Numbered from the stretch's first letter, positions 1 to 5,217 are shown. The stretch is DNA of 5,217 bases from UBA4615 sp044371545 (GCA_044371545.1 JBILTM010000285.1:1-5217), one strand, 5' to 3'. Notes: a model not told the origin generated them from the sequence alone. Numbers and translations: made by a program.

Positions 1-564
1 GACGCGGCCGCGCTCGCGCGCTCGCGCTCGGCCGCGGTGCTGCGTCGCGACGACCCCGCCGCCGGCCGACCGTGGCCGTCGTGGCACCTGCCCGACGGCC
101 TGCCGCCGACGTGGCCGGAGATCGAGCTGCCGGTGCTCGCCGGCCGTCACTTCGGGCTGCTGTCGGCGGCGGCGCGCGCCGCGCTGCTCGACACCGAGTG
201 GACGGTCGGCGCGCAGAGCAACCGACAGGGGCTGCGGCTCGAGGGCGCGCCGCTCGACACGCGCGGCCTGCCGCAGCTCGCGAGCGAGCCGGTCGCCTTC
301 GGCACGGTGCAGCTGCCGCCCGCGGGGTTGCCGGTCGTGCTGCTCGTCGAGCACCAGACCACCGGCGGGTATCCTCGCGTGCTCGAGGCCGCGTCGGCCG
401 CCGGGCCGCTGCTCGCTCAGGCCGCGCCGGGGTGCCGCGTGAGGTTCCGGCTCGTCGAGCTCGACGAGGCCGACCGGCTCGCGTACCGCCTCGCGGTCGA
501 GCACCGCCAGCGGGTCGCCGGCGTGCGGACGACCTGCGGCCACCCTTTCGATGGAGACTCCTGA
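1..564 (+). CDS. pxpC: 5-oxoprolinase subunit C (biotin-dependent carboxyltransferase/KipA family), 5'-truncated by window edge
   Basis: The C-terminal 187 residues are present, reading in frame from base 1 to the TGA at 562-564. Family members are usually about 310-350 aa, so the N-terminal 40-45% lies upstream of the window. Seen: a VGAQSNRQGLRLEG stretch (bases 211-252), SEPVAFGTVQLPP (286-324) and EHQTTGGYPRV (349-381). These correspond to the conserved QSNRxGxRLEG, EpvxxGxIQ(V/L)P and xQTxGGYP motifs of the KipA / carboxyltransferase A-B fold. Known: PxpC with PxpB and PxpA makes the cytoplasmic ATP-dependent prokaryotic 5-oxoprolinase, which converts pyroglutamate to glutamate. The stop lies one base before the preferred pxpA start codon, so the two are probably translationally coupled; pxpB would be expected just upstream. 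No lesion is visible. Some relatives are annotated as urea carboxylase or allophanate hydrolase domains, but the adjacent pxpA makes PxpC the better name. Confidence 0.9.
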   Translation, partial: DAAALARSRSAAVLRRDDPAAGRPWPSWHLPDGLPPTWPEIELPVLAGRHFGLLSAAARAALLDTEWTVGAQSNRQGLRLEGAPLDTRGLPQLASEPVAFGTVQLPPAGLPVVLLVEHQTTGGYPRVLEAASAAGPLLAQAAPGCRVRFRLVELDEADRLAYRLAVEHRQRVAGVRTTCGHPFDGDS

Positions 565-565
565 G

Positions 566-1339
566 ATGGCCCCTTCGACGATGACGACGATCGACCTGAA
601 CGCCGACATGGGAGAGTGCTTCGGCGCGTGGACGATGGGCGACGATGCCGGGCTGATGCCCTGGATCACGTCGGCGAACGTCGCCTGCGGCTTCCACGCG
701 GGCGACCCGGGGACGATCGCCGCGACCACCGCGCTCGCCGCGAAGCACGGCGTCGCGATCGGCGCCCACCCCGGCCTGCCCGACCTGCAGGGCTTCGGGC
801 GACGCACGATGCAGGTCACCGAGCGCGAGGTCCACGACCTGGTGCTGTACCAGGCCGGCGCGGTCCGCGCGTTCGCCCGGGCCGCGGGCTCGCGGCTGCA
901 CCACGTGAAGGCCCACGGCGCGCTCTACAACATGGCCGCGAAGGACGAGGCGCTGTCGCGCGGCCTGGCGCGCGCGGTGAAGGCGCTCGGCGACGGCGTG
1001 ATGATCTACGTGCTCGCCGGCAGCATCATGGAGCGCGTCGCGCGCGACATGGGCCTGGACGTGCGCTGCGAGGTGTTCGCCGACCGGCGCTACATGCCCG
1101 ACGGCACGCTCGCGCCGCGCACGCGGCCCGATGCGCTGATCGTCGACGAGGCCGAGTCGGTCGCGCAGGTGCTGCGGATGGTCGGCGAAGGCACGCTGGT
1201 CGCGGTCGACGGCAGCGTCGTGCCGGTGCGCGCCGACACCGTCTGCATCCACGGCGACAAGCCCACTGCGGTGCCGTTCGTCAAGGCGTTGCGCGAGGCG
1301 CTGCGCGGCGCCGACGTGACCGTCGCGGCGGCTGCCTGA
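566..1339 (+). CDS. pxpA: 5-oxoprolinase subunit A (LamB/YcsF family)
   Basis: 257 aa from the ATG at 566, a normal full length for the LamB/YcsF family. Conserved motifs appear in the expected order: IDLNADMGE near residues 9-17, NVACGFHAGD near 38-47, GAHPGLPD near 67-74, KAHGALYNMA near 115-124, EVFADRRYMPDGTL near 170-183 and a C-terminal CIHGD. Known: PxpA is the subunit that, with PxpB/PxpC, carries out ATP-dependent hydrolysis of 5-oxoproline to glutamate in the cytoplasm. Start choice: GGAGA at 553-557 is well spaced from ATG 566. An upstream in-frame ATG at 551 lacks a ribosome binding site and would overlap pxpC by 14 nt. An ATG at 581 would give the shortest family-like N-terminus but has no good ribosome binding site. 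The gene follows pxpC directly and precedes the amidohydrolase by 22 nt, consistent with one operon. No damage is visible. Confidence 0.94.
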   Translation: MAPSTMTTIDLNADMGECFGAWTMGDDAGLMPWITSANVACGFHAGDPGTIAATTALAAKHGVAIGAHPGLPDLQGFGRRTMQVTEREVHDLVLYQAGAVRAFARAAGSRLHHVKAHGALYNMAAKDEALSRGLARAVKALGDGVMIYVLAGSIMERVARDMGLDVRCEVFADRRYMPDGTLAPRTRPDALIVDEAESVAQVLRMVGEGTLVAVDGSVVPVRADTVCIHGDKPTAVPFVKALREALRGADVTVAAAA

Positions 1340-1361
1340 GCCGCATCCCACGGGGATCGAG

Positions 1362-2534
1362 ATGACCCGACTGCCCCCGCTGGTGGAGGCCCACCACGCC
1401 GAGTTCACCGCGTGGCGCCGCGACCTGCACGCCCACCCCGAGCTCGGCTTCGCCGAGACGCGCACCGCGGCGCTGGTCGCCGAGCGGCTCGAGTCGTTCG
1501 GCATCGAAGTGCACCGCGGCGTCGGCCGCACCGGCGTCGTCGGCGTGCTGCGCAACGGCACGTCGACGCGGCGCATCGGGCTGCGCGCGGACATGGACGC
1601 GCTGCCGATCGAGGAGGGCAACACCTTCGCGCACCGCTCGACGCACGCCGGCCGGATGCACGCCTGCGGCCATGACGGCCACACTGCGATGCTGCTCGGC
1701 GCAGCCAAGGTGCTCGCCGCGACCCGGAGCTTCGACGGCACGGTTCACTTCGTGTTCCAGCCAGCCGAGGAGGGCCTGGGCGGCGCGAAGGCGATGATCG
1801 ACGACGGGCTCTTCGAGCGCTTCCCGTGCGACGCGATCTTCGGCATGCACAACCGCCCGAAGCTGCCGATCGGCCGCTTCGCCGTCCGCGCCGGCCCGAT
1901 GATGGCCGGCGGGGCGTTCTTCGACATCGACATCGTCGGCGTGGGCGCGCACGGCGCGCGGCCCGAGACCGGCGTCGATCCGATCATGGTCGGCACGCAG
2001 ATCGCGTCGGCGCTGCAGACGATCGTCTCGCGCAACGTCGCGCCGGTCGACACCGCGGTGCTGTCGATCACCCAGTTCCACGCGGGCGACGCCTACAACG
2101 TGATCCCCCAGACCGCGCGGCTCTCGGGCACGGTGCGCGCGTTCTCGAACGCGACGATGTCGATGATCGGCGAGCGGATGGCGCGCACCGCCGCCGGCGT
2201 CGCCGAGGCGATGGGCGCACGTGCGAGCGTCGACTTCCGCGTGAACTTCGCGCCGACCGTCAACGACCCGACCCAGGCCGAGTTCGCCGCGTCGGTGTGC
2301 GCCGAGCTGGTCGGAGCGGACAAGGTCCAGCGCGACCCGCCGCTGATCATGGCGAGCGAGGACTTCTCCTTCATGCTCGAGCGCGTGCCTGGCTGCTACC
2401 TGTACATCGGCAACGGCGACGGCGAGAGCGGCTGCGAGGTGCACAACCCCGCGTACGACTTCAACGACGCGGCGATCCCGCTCGGGGTCGCGTTCTTCGT
2501 GCGCGCGGTCGAGCGCAGGCTCGAGCTCGGCTGA
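1362..2534 (+). CDS. M20D-family metallo-amidohydrolase (hippurate / N-acyl-amino-acid hydrolase type)
   Basis: 390 aa, the usual length for M20D amidohydrolases. Seen: an early HAHPELGF motif (residues 23-30), RADMDALPIEE (75-85), HACGHDGHTAMLLGAA (100-115), QPAEEGLGGA (133-142), GMHNRP (161-166), MASEDFSFML (330-339) and HNPAYDFND (361-369). By family knowledge Cys102, His104, Glu137, His163 and His361 are the expected dinuclear metal ligands, and Glu136 the general base. The enzyme should be cytoplasmic and cleave the amide bond of N-acyl amino acids; the exact acyl group and amino acid cannot be read from sequence. GGGGA at 1352-1356 lies 5 nt before the ATG. The gene sits 22 nt after pxpA on the same strand, so it probably belongs to the operon and adds to use of blocked amino acids. 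There is no signal peptide and no lesion. Hippurate hydrolase, YxeP-like deacetylase and auxin-conjugate hydrolase are the plausible specific identities. Confidence 0.92.
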   Translation: MTRLPPLVEAHHAEFTAWRRDLHAHPELGFAETRTAALVAERLESFGIEVHRGVGRTGVVGVLRNGTSTRRIGLRADMDALPIEEGNTFAHRSTHAGRMHACGHDGHTAMLLGAAKVLAATRSFDGTVHFVFQPAEEGLGGAKAMIDDGLFERFPCDAIFGMHNRPKLPIGRFAVRAGPMMAGGAFFDIDIVGVGAHGARPETGVDPIMVGTQIASALQTIVSRNVAPVDTAVLSITQFHAGDAYNVIPQTARLSGTVRAFSNATMSMIGERMARTAAGVAEAMGARASVDFRVNFAPTVNDPTQAEFAASVCAELVGADKVQRDPPLIMASEDFSFMLERVPGCYLYIGNGDGESGCEVHNPAYDFNDAAIPLGVAFFVRAVERRLELG

Positions 2535-2541
2535 GGGCGGA

Positions 2542-2562
2542 CGGCGAGCGGGCGGCGAGCGG
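2542..2562. repeat. Two tandem copies of CGGCGAGCGG with 11-bp period
   Basis: CGGCGAGCGG occurs at 2542-2551 and again at 2553-2562, separated by one base, just after the amidohydrolase stop and running into the left arm of the hairpin. It may simply reflect slippage in GC-rich spacer DNA. No function is claimed. Confidence 0.55.
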
Positions 2563-2589
2563 ACGGGGGCCGCCCGCGCCGCCCCGTCC
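2561..2589. terminator. GC-rich hairpin between convergent reading frames, probable bidirectional terminator
   Basis: GGACGGGG (2561-2568) is the exact reverse complement of CCCCGTCC (2582-2589), giving an 8-bp stem around a 13-nt GC loop. It lies between the amidohydrolase stop (2534, + strand) and the stop of the glycine-zipper frame (2596, - strand). There is no T tract on either side, so it is not a canonical intrinsic terminator. Its position between two 3' ends is the main support. Confidence 0.5.
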
Positions 2590-2595
2590 CGTGCG

Positions 2596-2946
2596 TCAGC
2601 TCCGGCCCGACGCCGCCTCGCCCGCGGGCGTGTCGAGCACGAGGCGCCCGTCGCGCACCGGGATCCGGTCGGCCGGCGCGTGGTCCATCCGCACCGTGCC
2701 CGGCTTGCCCGAGATCGTGTAGCGCACGTCGTAGCCGACGACGCGCTCGACCGGCTTCCCGACCGTGCGGCAGCGCTGCGCCTGCACGACGTAGGTGTCG
2801 CGCTCCTGCATGCCCTTCTGCACCTGGTGGCCCGCGTAGCCGCCGCCCACCGCGCCGGCGACCGTCGCGAGGTCCTTGCCGCGTCCGCCGCCGAGCTGGT
2901 TCCCGACCACGCCGCCGAGCACTGCGCCGACCGCGGTGCCGACGCA
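2596..2946 (-). pseudogene. Glycine-zipper 2TM-domain envelope protein (17 kDa surface antigen-like), N-terminus missing
   Basis: About 116 residues are recognisable, ending at the TGA (reverse of 2596-2598). They begin with a glycine zipper of two small-residue segments, GAVLGGVVGNQLGGG and AGAVGGGYAGHQVQK, as in the Rick_17kDa_Anti / glycine-zipper 2TM family. A C-terminal part follows with CRTV, VVGYDVRYTISG, GTVRMDH and DRIPVRDGRLVL, which resembles the domain found after the zipper in many proteobacterial homologues. Such proteins are normally exported lipoproteins or periplasmic/outer-membrane proteins with a signal peptide and 50-100 residues before the zipper. Here the frame stays open upstream, but between 2947 and 3063 it has no ATG, GTG or TTG codon. 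The residues there are Arg/Pro/Ala-rich and do not look like a signal peptide in any minus frame. A GTG inside the zipper (reverse of 2920-2922) is an implausible start. I infer the 5' end has been lost or the assembly is broken here. Confidence 0.72.
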
Positions 2947-3040
2947 CGGCGCCGCGCGGGGGACGGGCGGCGCGCGACGCGTGACGTCGTGCCTCGCGAC
3001 GTGTCGCGCGTCGTGGCGGCTCGGCCGTGGAGCCGGTCCG

Positions 3041-3046
3041 TAGAAT
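3041..3046 (+). promoter_or_regulatory. Candidate -10 box (TAGAAT) for the alpha/beta hydrolase
   Basis: TAGAAT, within GTAGAATCG (3040-3048), lies 33 nt before the hydrolase ATG at 3080, so transcription would start near 3053 with a leader of about 27 nt. It is a conspicuous A/T island in very GC-rich DNA. No good -35 is visible 17 bp upstream, so this rests on the -10 and its position. Confidence 0.35.
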
Positions 3047-3079
3047 CGGCAGCTGGCCCACTCCGGCCGGACCCGCCCG

Positions 3080-3434
3080 ATGTCCGCGAGCCTCAGCCTG
3101 TCCGTCGACGGCACCGACGTCCTCGTCGAGGGCCGCGGCCGCGACGTCGCCGTGATGATCCACGGCTGGCCCGACACCCGCGCGCTCTGGGACGGCCTCG
3201 TCGCGCGGCTCGCGCCGCGACGCTCGTCGTGCACGACTGGGGCGCGTTCTACGGCTACCAGTACGCGATGCGGCACCCGGCGCGCATCGCGCGGATCGTC
3301 GGCGTCGACATCGGGGACGTCGGCTCCACCGCGTATCGCCGCTCGCTCGGCGCGAAGGCGGCGGCCGGCGTCGCGGCCTACCAGCTGACGCTCGCGAGCG
3401 CGTATGCGATGCCCGCGCCGCTCGGCGACGCGCC
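3080..3434 (+). pseudogene. Alpha/beta hydrolase (epoxide hydrolase / haloalkane dehalogenase-like), internally deleted and C-terminally truncated
   Basis: The N-terminus reads from ATG 3080: MSASLSLSVDG, then VAVMIHGWPDTRALWDGLVARLAPR, typical of beta strands 1-3 with the HGWPD oxyanion region. At about 3209-3221 homology jumps to another frame with TLVVHDWGAFYGYQYAMRHP and IVGVDIGDVG. HDWGA (Asp codon 3235-3237) is the nucleophile elbow of Asp-nucleophile alpha/beta hydrolases. Intact relatives have about 40-50 residues between these blocks, covering the cap-proximal strand and helix B. About 120-150 bp (3n+1 nt) therefore appear missing, with a frame change. After PAPLGDA (near 3432) the family-like sequence stops and the DNA is the antisense of the neighbouring globin, so the catalytic His and late acid are absent. 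Full-length relatives are near 290 aa. The uninterrupted ATG frame gives only 102 aa, ending at 3388, so no functional hydrolase can be made as written. The substrate is unknown. Confidence 0.75.
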
Positions 3435-3785
3435 GGGCGGCCAGCTGCCCGCGCGCAGCGTCTGCAGCACGCCCACGACCGTGTCGACGTCGCGGGGCGC
3501 GATGCCGTGCTCGTCGAGCGTCGCGACGACGTCGGACACCAGTGCCCCGAACTCGCGCTCGCCGGTCGCCGCGCGGACCTCGCGCAGGTCGACGCCCTCG
3601 TAGGTCGCCGGTCCGCCGAACCCGGCCGCCAGGTAGTGCACGCACAGGTGCTTGAGCCGCAGCAGGTCGCGGCCGCGCAGCCGCGACGCGAGCAGCGGGT
3701 TCGCAGCGTGGCGGTCGAGCGCGGCGGCGACGATCGCCGAGAGACGCCCGGCGCCGCCGAGCCGTTGGTAGAGGGACGTGTCCAT
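3378..3785 (-). CDS. Group 1 truncated hemoglobin (bacterial-like globin), 3' end fused to hydrolase antisense
   Basis: 135 aa on the minus strand from the ATG at 3785-3783; AGGAG (reverse of 3791-3795) lies 5 nt upstream. An earlier in-frame ATG at 3848 would add 21 residues that do not look like a globin. Seen: SLYQRLGG at residues 4-11, the A-helix signature; DRHAANPLLASRLRGRD (24-40); LKHLCVHYLAAGFGGPATYEG (near 45-64), the E-helix and the GGP-xxYxG turn; then DLREVRAATGEREF and a final helical ATLDEHGI region. Group 1 truncated hemoglobins bind heme and handle O2 or NO in the cytoplasm. Oddities: where relatives have the proximal heme His (as in MREAH), this protein has Arg71 (codon CGC), and the following loop is about five residues shorter than in the Synechocystis type. 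Globin-like sequence stops near residue 112; the remaining 23 or so residues are read from antisense hydrolase DNA. It may be non-functional. The fold assignment is firmer than any functional one. Confidence 0.75.
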   Translation of the reverse strand: MDTSLYQRLGGAGRLSAIVAAALDRHAANPLLASRLRGRDLLRLKHLCVHYLAAGFGGPATYEGVDLREVRAATGEREFGALVSDVVATLDEHGIAPRDVDTVVGVLQTLRAGSWPPGASPSGAGIAYALASVSW

Positions 3786-3858
3786 GGCTGCTCCTGAAGG
3801 GCGGGTCCGCACCGGGCCGGCGCCCGCCGTCCCCGTGGACCGGAGCATCCCCGGTGGG

Positions 3859-3877
3859 CGTTCCCGGATCGTTCCCG
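3859..3877. repeat. Direct repeat CGTTCCCG-GAT-CGTTCCCG, one-helical-turn spacing
   Basis: The octamer CGTTCCCG at 3859-3866 recurs at 3870-3877, an 11-bp period that puts both copies on the same DNA face. It lies about 75-95 nt upstream of the globin ATG and about 100 nt upstream of the P450 ATG, a fitting place for an operator in the divergent spacer. Regulator unknown; chance is possible in low-complexity GC-rich DNA. Confidence 0.35.
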
Positions 3878-3934
3878 CACCTCGCGTCGATCGGATCGTC
3901 CAACCGGCGCCGCGCCGACCCGCCTCGCAGCGGG

Positions 3935-3940
3935 TACCAT
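3935..3940 (+). promoter_or_regulatory. Candidate -10 box (TACCAT) for the P450 gene
   Basis: TACCAT, within GTACCATCG (3934-3942), lies 35 nt before the P450 ATG. Sequence context (GTAnnATCG) and distance match the candidate box upstream of the hydrolase. No recognisable -35 is seen. Confidence 0.3.
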
Positions 3941-3975
3941 CGACCCGACCAACCGCGAAGCCCCATGGAGCCGCG

Positions 3976-5215
3976 ATGACCGAGGAGACCGCCCTGCGGG
4001 CCGCGCGCGAGCGCGCCGCGACGATGCCGCTCGACGAGATCGACGTCTCGGACCCCGAGCTGTTCCGCCAGGGTATCGCGCTGCCGTACTTCGCGCGACG
4101 CGCCGATCCACTGGCAGCCGGGCGGCTTCCACGGCGCGTTCTGGTCGGTGACCCGGTTCCAGGACATCATGGCCGTCGACACCAACCACGCCGACTTCTC
4201 GTCCGACTGGCGGCGCGGCGGGATCACCGTGGGCGACGTCGCCCCGGCGCGGCAGCTGCCGATGTTCATCGCGATGGATCCGCCGCGCCACGACGACGAG
4301 CGCAAGGCGGTGGCGCCGATCGTCGCGCCGGCGAACCTCGCGCGGCTGTCGGGCACGATCCGCGAGCGGGTCGTCGACATCCTCGACCACCTGCCGCGCG
4401 GCGAGCCCTTCGACTGGGTCGACCGGGTGTCGATCGAGCTGACGACGCGGATGCTGGCGACCCTGTTCGACTTCCCCTTCGAGGATCGCAGGCTGCTGAC
4501 CCACTGGTCGAACGTCTCGACCTACTCGCCGCCGGAGTCCAAGCCGGAGAGCTGGGCGTGGCGCGACGGCGAGCTGCGCGCCTGCCTCGCGTACTTCACG
4601 CGGCTGTGGAACGAGCGTGTCAACGCGCCGCCGCAGCCCGACCTGGTGTCGATGCTCGCGCACTCCCCGGCGACGCGGCACATGACGCCCGAGGAGTACC
4701 TCGGCAACCTGACGCTGCTGATCGTCGGTGGCAACGACACGACGCGCAACTCGATCAGCGGCGGGCTGCTGTTCTTCAACCGCAATCCGGGCGAGTGGGC
4801 GAAGCTGCGCGCGAACCCCGCGCTGGTGCCGGGCGCGGTCTCGGAGATCATCCGCTACCAGACGCCGCTCGCGCACATGCGGCGCACCGCGGTCCGCGAC
4901 GTCGAGCTGGGCGGGCACCGGATCCGCGAGGGCGACAAGGTGGTGATGTGGTACGTCTCGGGCAACCGCGACGAGACGGCGATCGAGGAGCCGGACGCGT
5001 TCCGGGTCGATCGCGCGCGACCGAGGCAGCACCTGTCGTTCGGGTTCGGCATCCACCGGTGCGTGGGCAACCGGCTCGCGGAGATGCAGCTCGCGATCCT
5101 GCTCGAGGAGATGCTGGCGCGCGACCTGAAGGTCGAGGTGATCGGGGAGCCGGAGCGGGTGCCGTCGAGCTTCATCAACGGGTACAAGCATCTGATGGCT
5201 CGGATCGTGGGCTGA
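3976..5215 (+). pseudogene. Cytochrome P450, CYP153-like (alkane/fatty-acid terminal hydroxylase type), N-terminal frameshift
   Basis: The gene starts at ATG 3976, with GGAG at 3967-3970 five bases upstream. It reads MPLDEIDVSDPELF and ALPYFAR, the usual N-terminus of this P450 group. At about 4093-4097 the frame changes; homology continues at once in the next frame with DAPIHW, then FWSVTRFQDIMAVDTNH, and runs to the TGA at 5213-5215. The in-frame part from GTG 4148 is 355 aa. It contains MFIAMDPPRHD (39-49), the I-helix GGNDTTRNS (194-202), the ExxR motif EIIR (233-236), LAHMRRTA and the heme loop FGFGIHRCVGN with Cys305 (codon 5060-5062). These match CYP153 class I bacterial P450s, soluble enzymes fed by ferredoxin and ferredoxin reductase and known for terminal hydroxylation of alkanes and fatty acids. 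Restored length would be about 415 aa, slightly short of typical CYP153. Initiation at 4148 would drop the A helix and early beta strands. No redox partner genes are in the window. The family is confident, CYP153 assignment and substrate moderately so. Confidence 0.88.
4090..4100 (+). other. Frameshift site in the P450 gene, consistent with an 8-bp slippage deletion
   Basis: Upstream coding is in frame 1 (Tyr-Phe-Ala, Phe at 4090-4092) and downstream coding in frame 2 (Asp-Ala-Pro-Ile-His-Trp). A natural FARLRDAP could be coded TTC GCG CGG CTG CGC GAC. Removing one GCGCGGCT unit between its two GCGCG repeats gives exactly the observed TTCGCGCGAC. A deletion of 3n+2 nt is required by the frames; the exact lost bases are inferred. 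Confidence 0.7.
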
Positions 5216-5217
5216 AT

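Larger units (their letters stand above)
3786..3975. promoter_or_regulatory. Divergent intergenic region between globin (-) and P450 (+)
   Basis: 190 bp without a supported gene. It holds the globin ribosome binding site at 3791-3795, a direct repeat at 3859-3877, a second repeated octamer CGGATCGT (3865-3872 and 3892-3899), a candidate P450 -10 at 3935-3940 and the P450 ribosome binding site GGAG at 3967-3970. No clear -10/-35 pair is visible for the globin. Confidence 0.45.

Noticed and set aside
551..565. Upstream ATG at 551 as the pxpA start
   Set aside because: No ribosome binding site precedes it and it would overlap pxpC; ATG 566 has GGAGA at a good distance.
1281..2444. A 387-codon minus-strand open frame opposite the amidohydrolase
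   Set aside because: It is the antisense shadow of a fully conserved M20 gene, with His/Arg/Ala-rich low-complexity translation.
2680..3603. A 307-codon plus-strand open frame spanning the glycine-zipper, hydrolase and globin region
   Set aside because: Only the part near 3217-3432 (TLVVHDWGA to LGDA) is genuine hydrolase sequence; the rest is antisense to the flanking minus-strand genes.
3786..3848. Longer globin starting at the ATG at 3848
   Set aside because: The extra 21 residues are not globin-like, and the AGGAG at 3791-3795 points to the start at 3785.
4148..4150. GTG at 4148 as the true P450 start
   Set aside because: Family-like sequence (DAPIHW, FWSV) continues upstream of it in the same frame, and the conserved N-terminus with its own ribosome binding site begins at 3976 in the other frame.
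2947..4380. Minus-strand open frame extending the glycine-zipper protein to about 594 aa from 4380
   Set aside because: Upstream of 2947 it is antisense or out of frame to the hydrolase, globin and P450 and has no globular family signature; only its last 116 residues are real.
2396..5191. A 931-codon open frame on the minus strand
   Set aside because: It crosses several clearly coding genes on both strands, is mostly Arg/Ala/Gly/Pro without a recognisable domain, and is the usual result of scarce stop codons in GC-rich DNA.
1..5217. CRISPR array, insertion sequence, tRNA, rRNA, toxin-antitoxin or phage defence system
   Set aside because: No regularly spaced repeats, terminal inverted repeats, transposase motifs, tRNA-like cloverleaf or defence-related domains were found on either strand.

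Overview
The window is very GC-rich DNA (about 70% or more by eye) with strong G/C third positions, short leaders and GGAG-type ribosome binding sites. The gene content (5-oxoprolinase genes, an M20D amidohydrolase, a glycine-zipper envelope protein, a group 1 truncated hemoglobin, a CYP153-like P450) and the TAGAATCG-type -10 boxes suggest a high-GC proteobacterium. A betaproteobacterium of the Burkholderiales type is my best guess, but this is inference from style and not from a phylogenetic marker.

Bases 1-2534 (+ strand) form a compact, intact-looking catabolic operon: the 3' part of pxpC, then pxpA, then an M20-family amidohydrolase. PxpC and PxpA, with PxpB probably just upstream, make the prokaryotic ATP-dependent 5-oxoprolinase that opens pyroglutamate to glutamate. 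The amidohydrolase probably frees amino acids from N-acyl conjugates, so the operon looks like salvage of blocked amino acids. A GC hairpin at 2561-2589 separates this operon from a convergent minus-strand reading frame.

Bases 2596-4150 are different. Each of the four genes here shows damage or an anomaly. The minus-strand glycine-zipper protein has no start codon or signal peptide. The plus-strand Asp-nucleophile alpha/beta hydrolase has lost an internal block and its C-terminal half. The minus-strand truncated hemoglobin runs at its 3' end into the antisense of the hydrolase and has Arg where the proximal heme His is expected. The plus-strand CYP153-like P450 carries an N-terminal frameshift that fits an 8-bp slippage deletion exactly. 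The rest of the P450 (4148-5215) is well preserved and keeps its heme Cys, I-helix and ExxR motifs.

I found no CRISPR array, mobile element, tRNA or rRNA, and no convincing unknown system. The most notable feature is the cluster of deletion-like junctions in about 1.2 kb. This is either genuine local decay through short GC-rich direct repeats or sequence/assembly error in a GC-rich stretch. The sequence alone cannot separate these.
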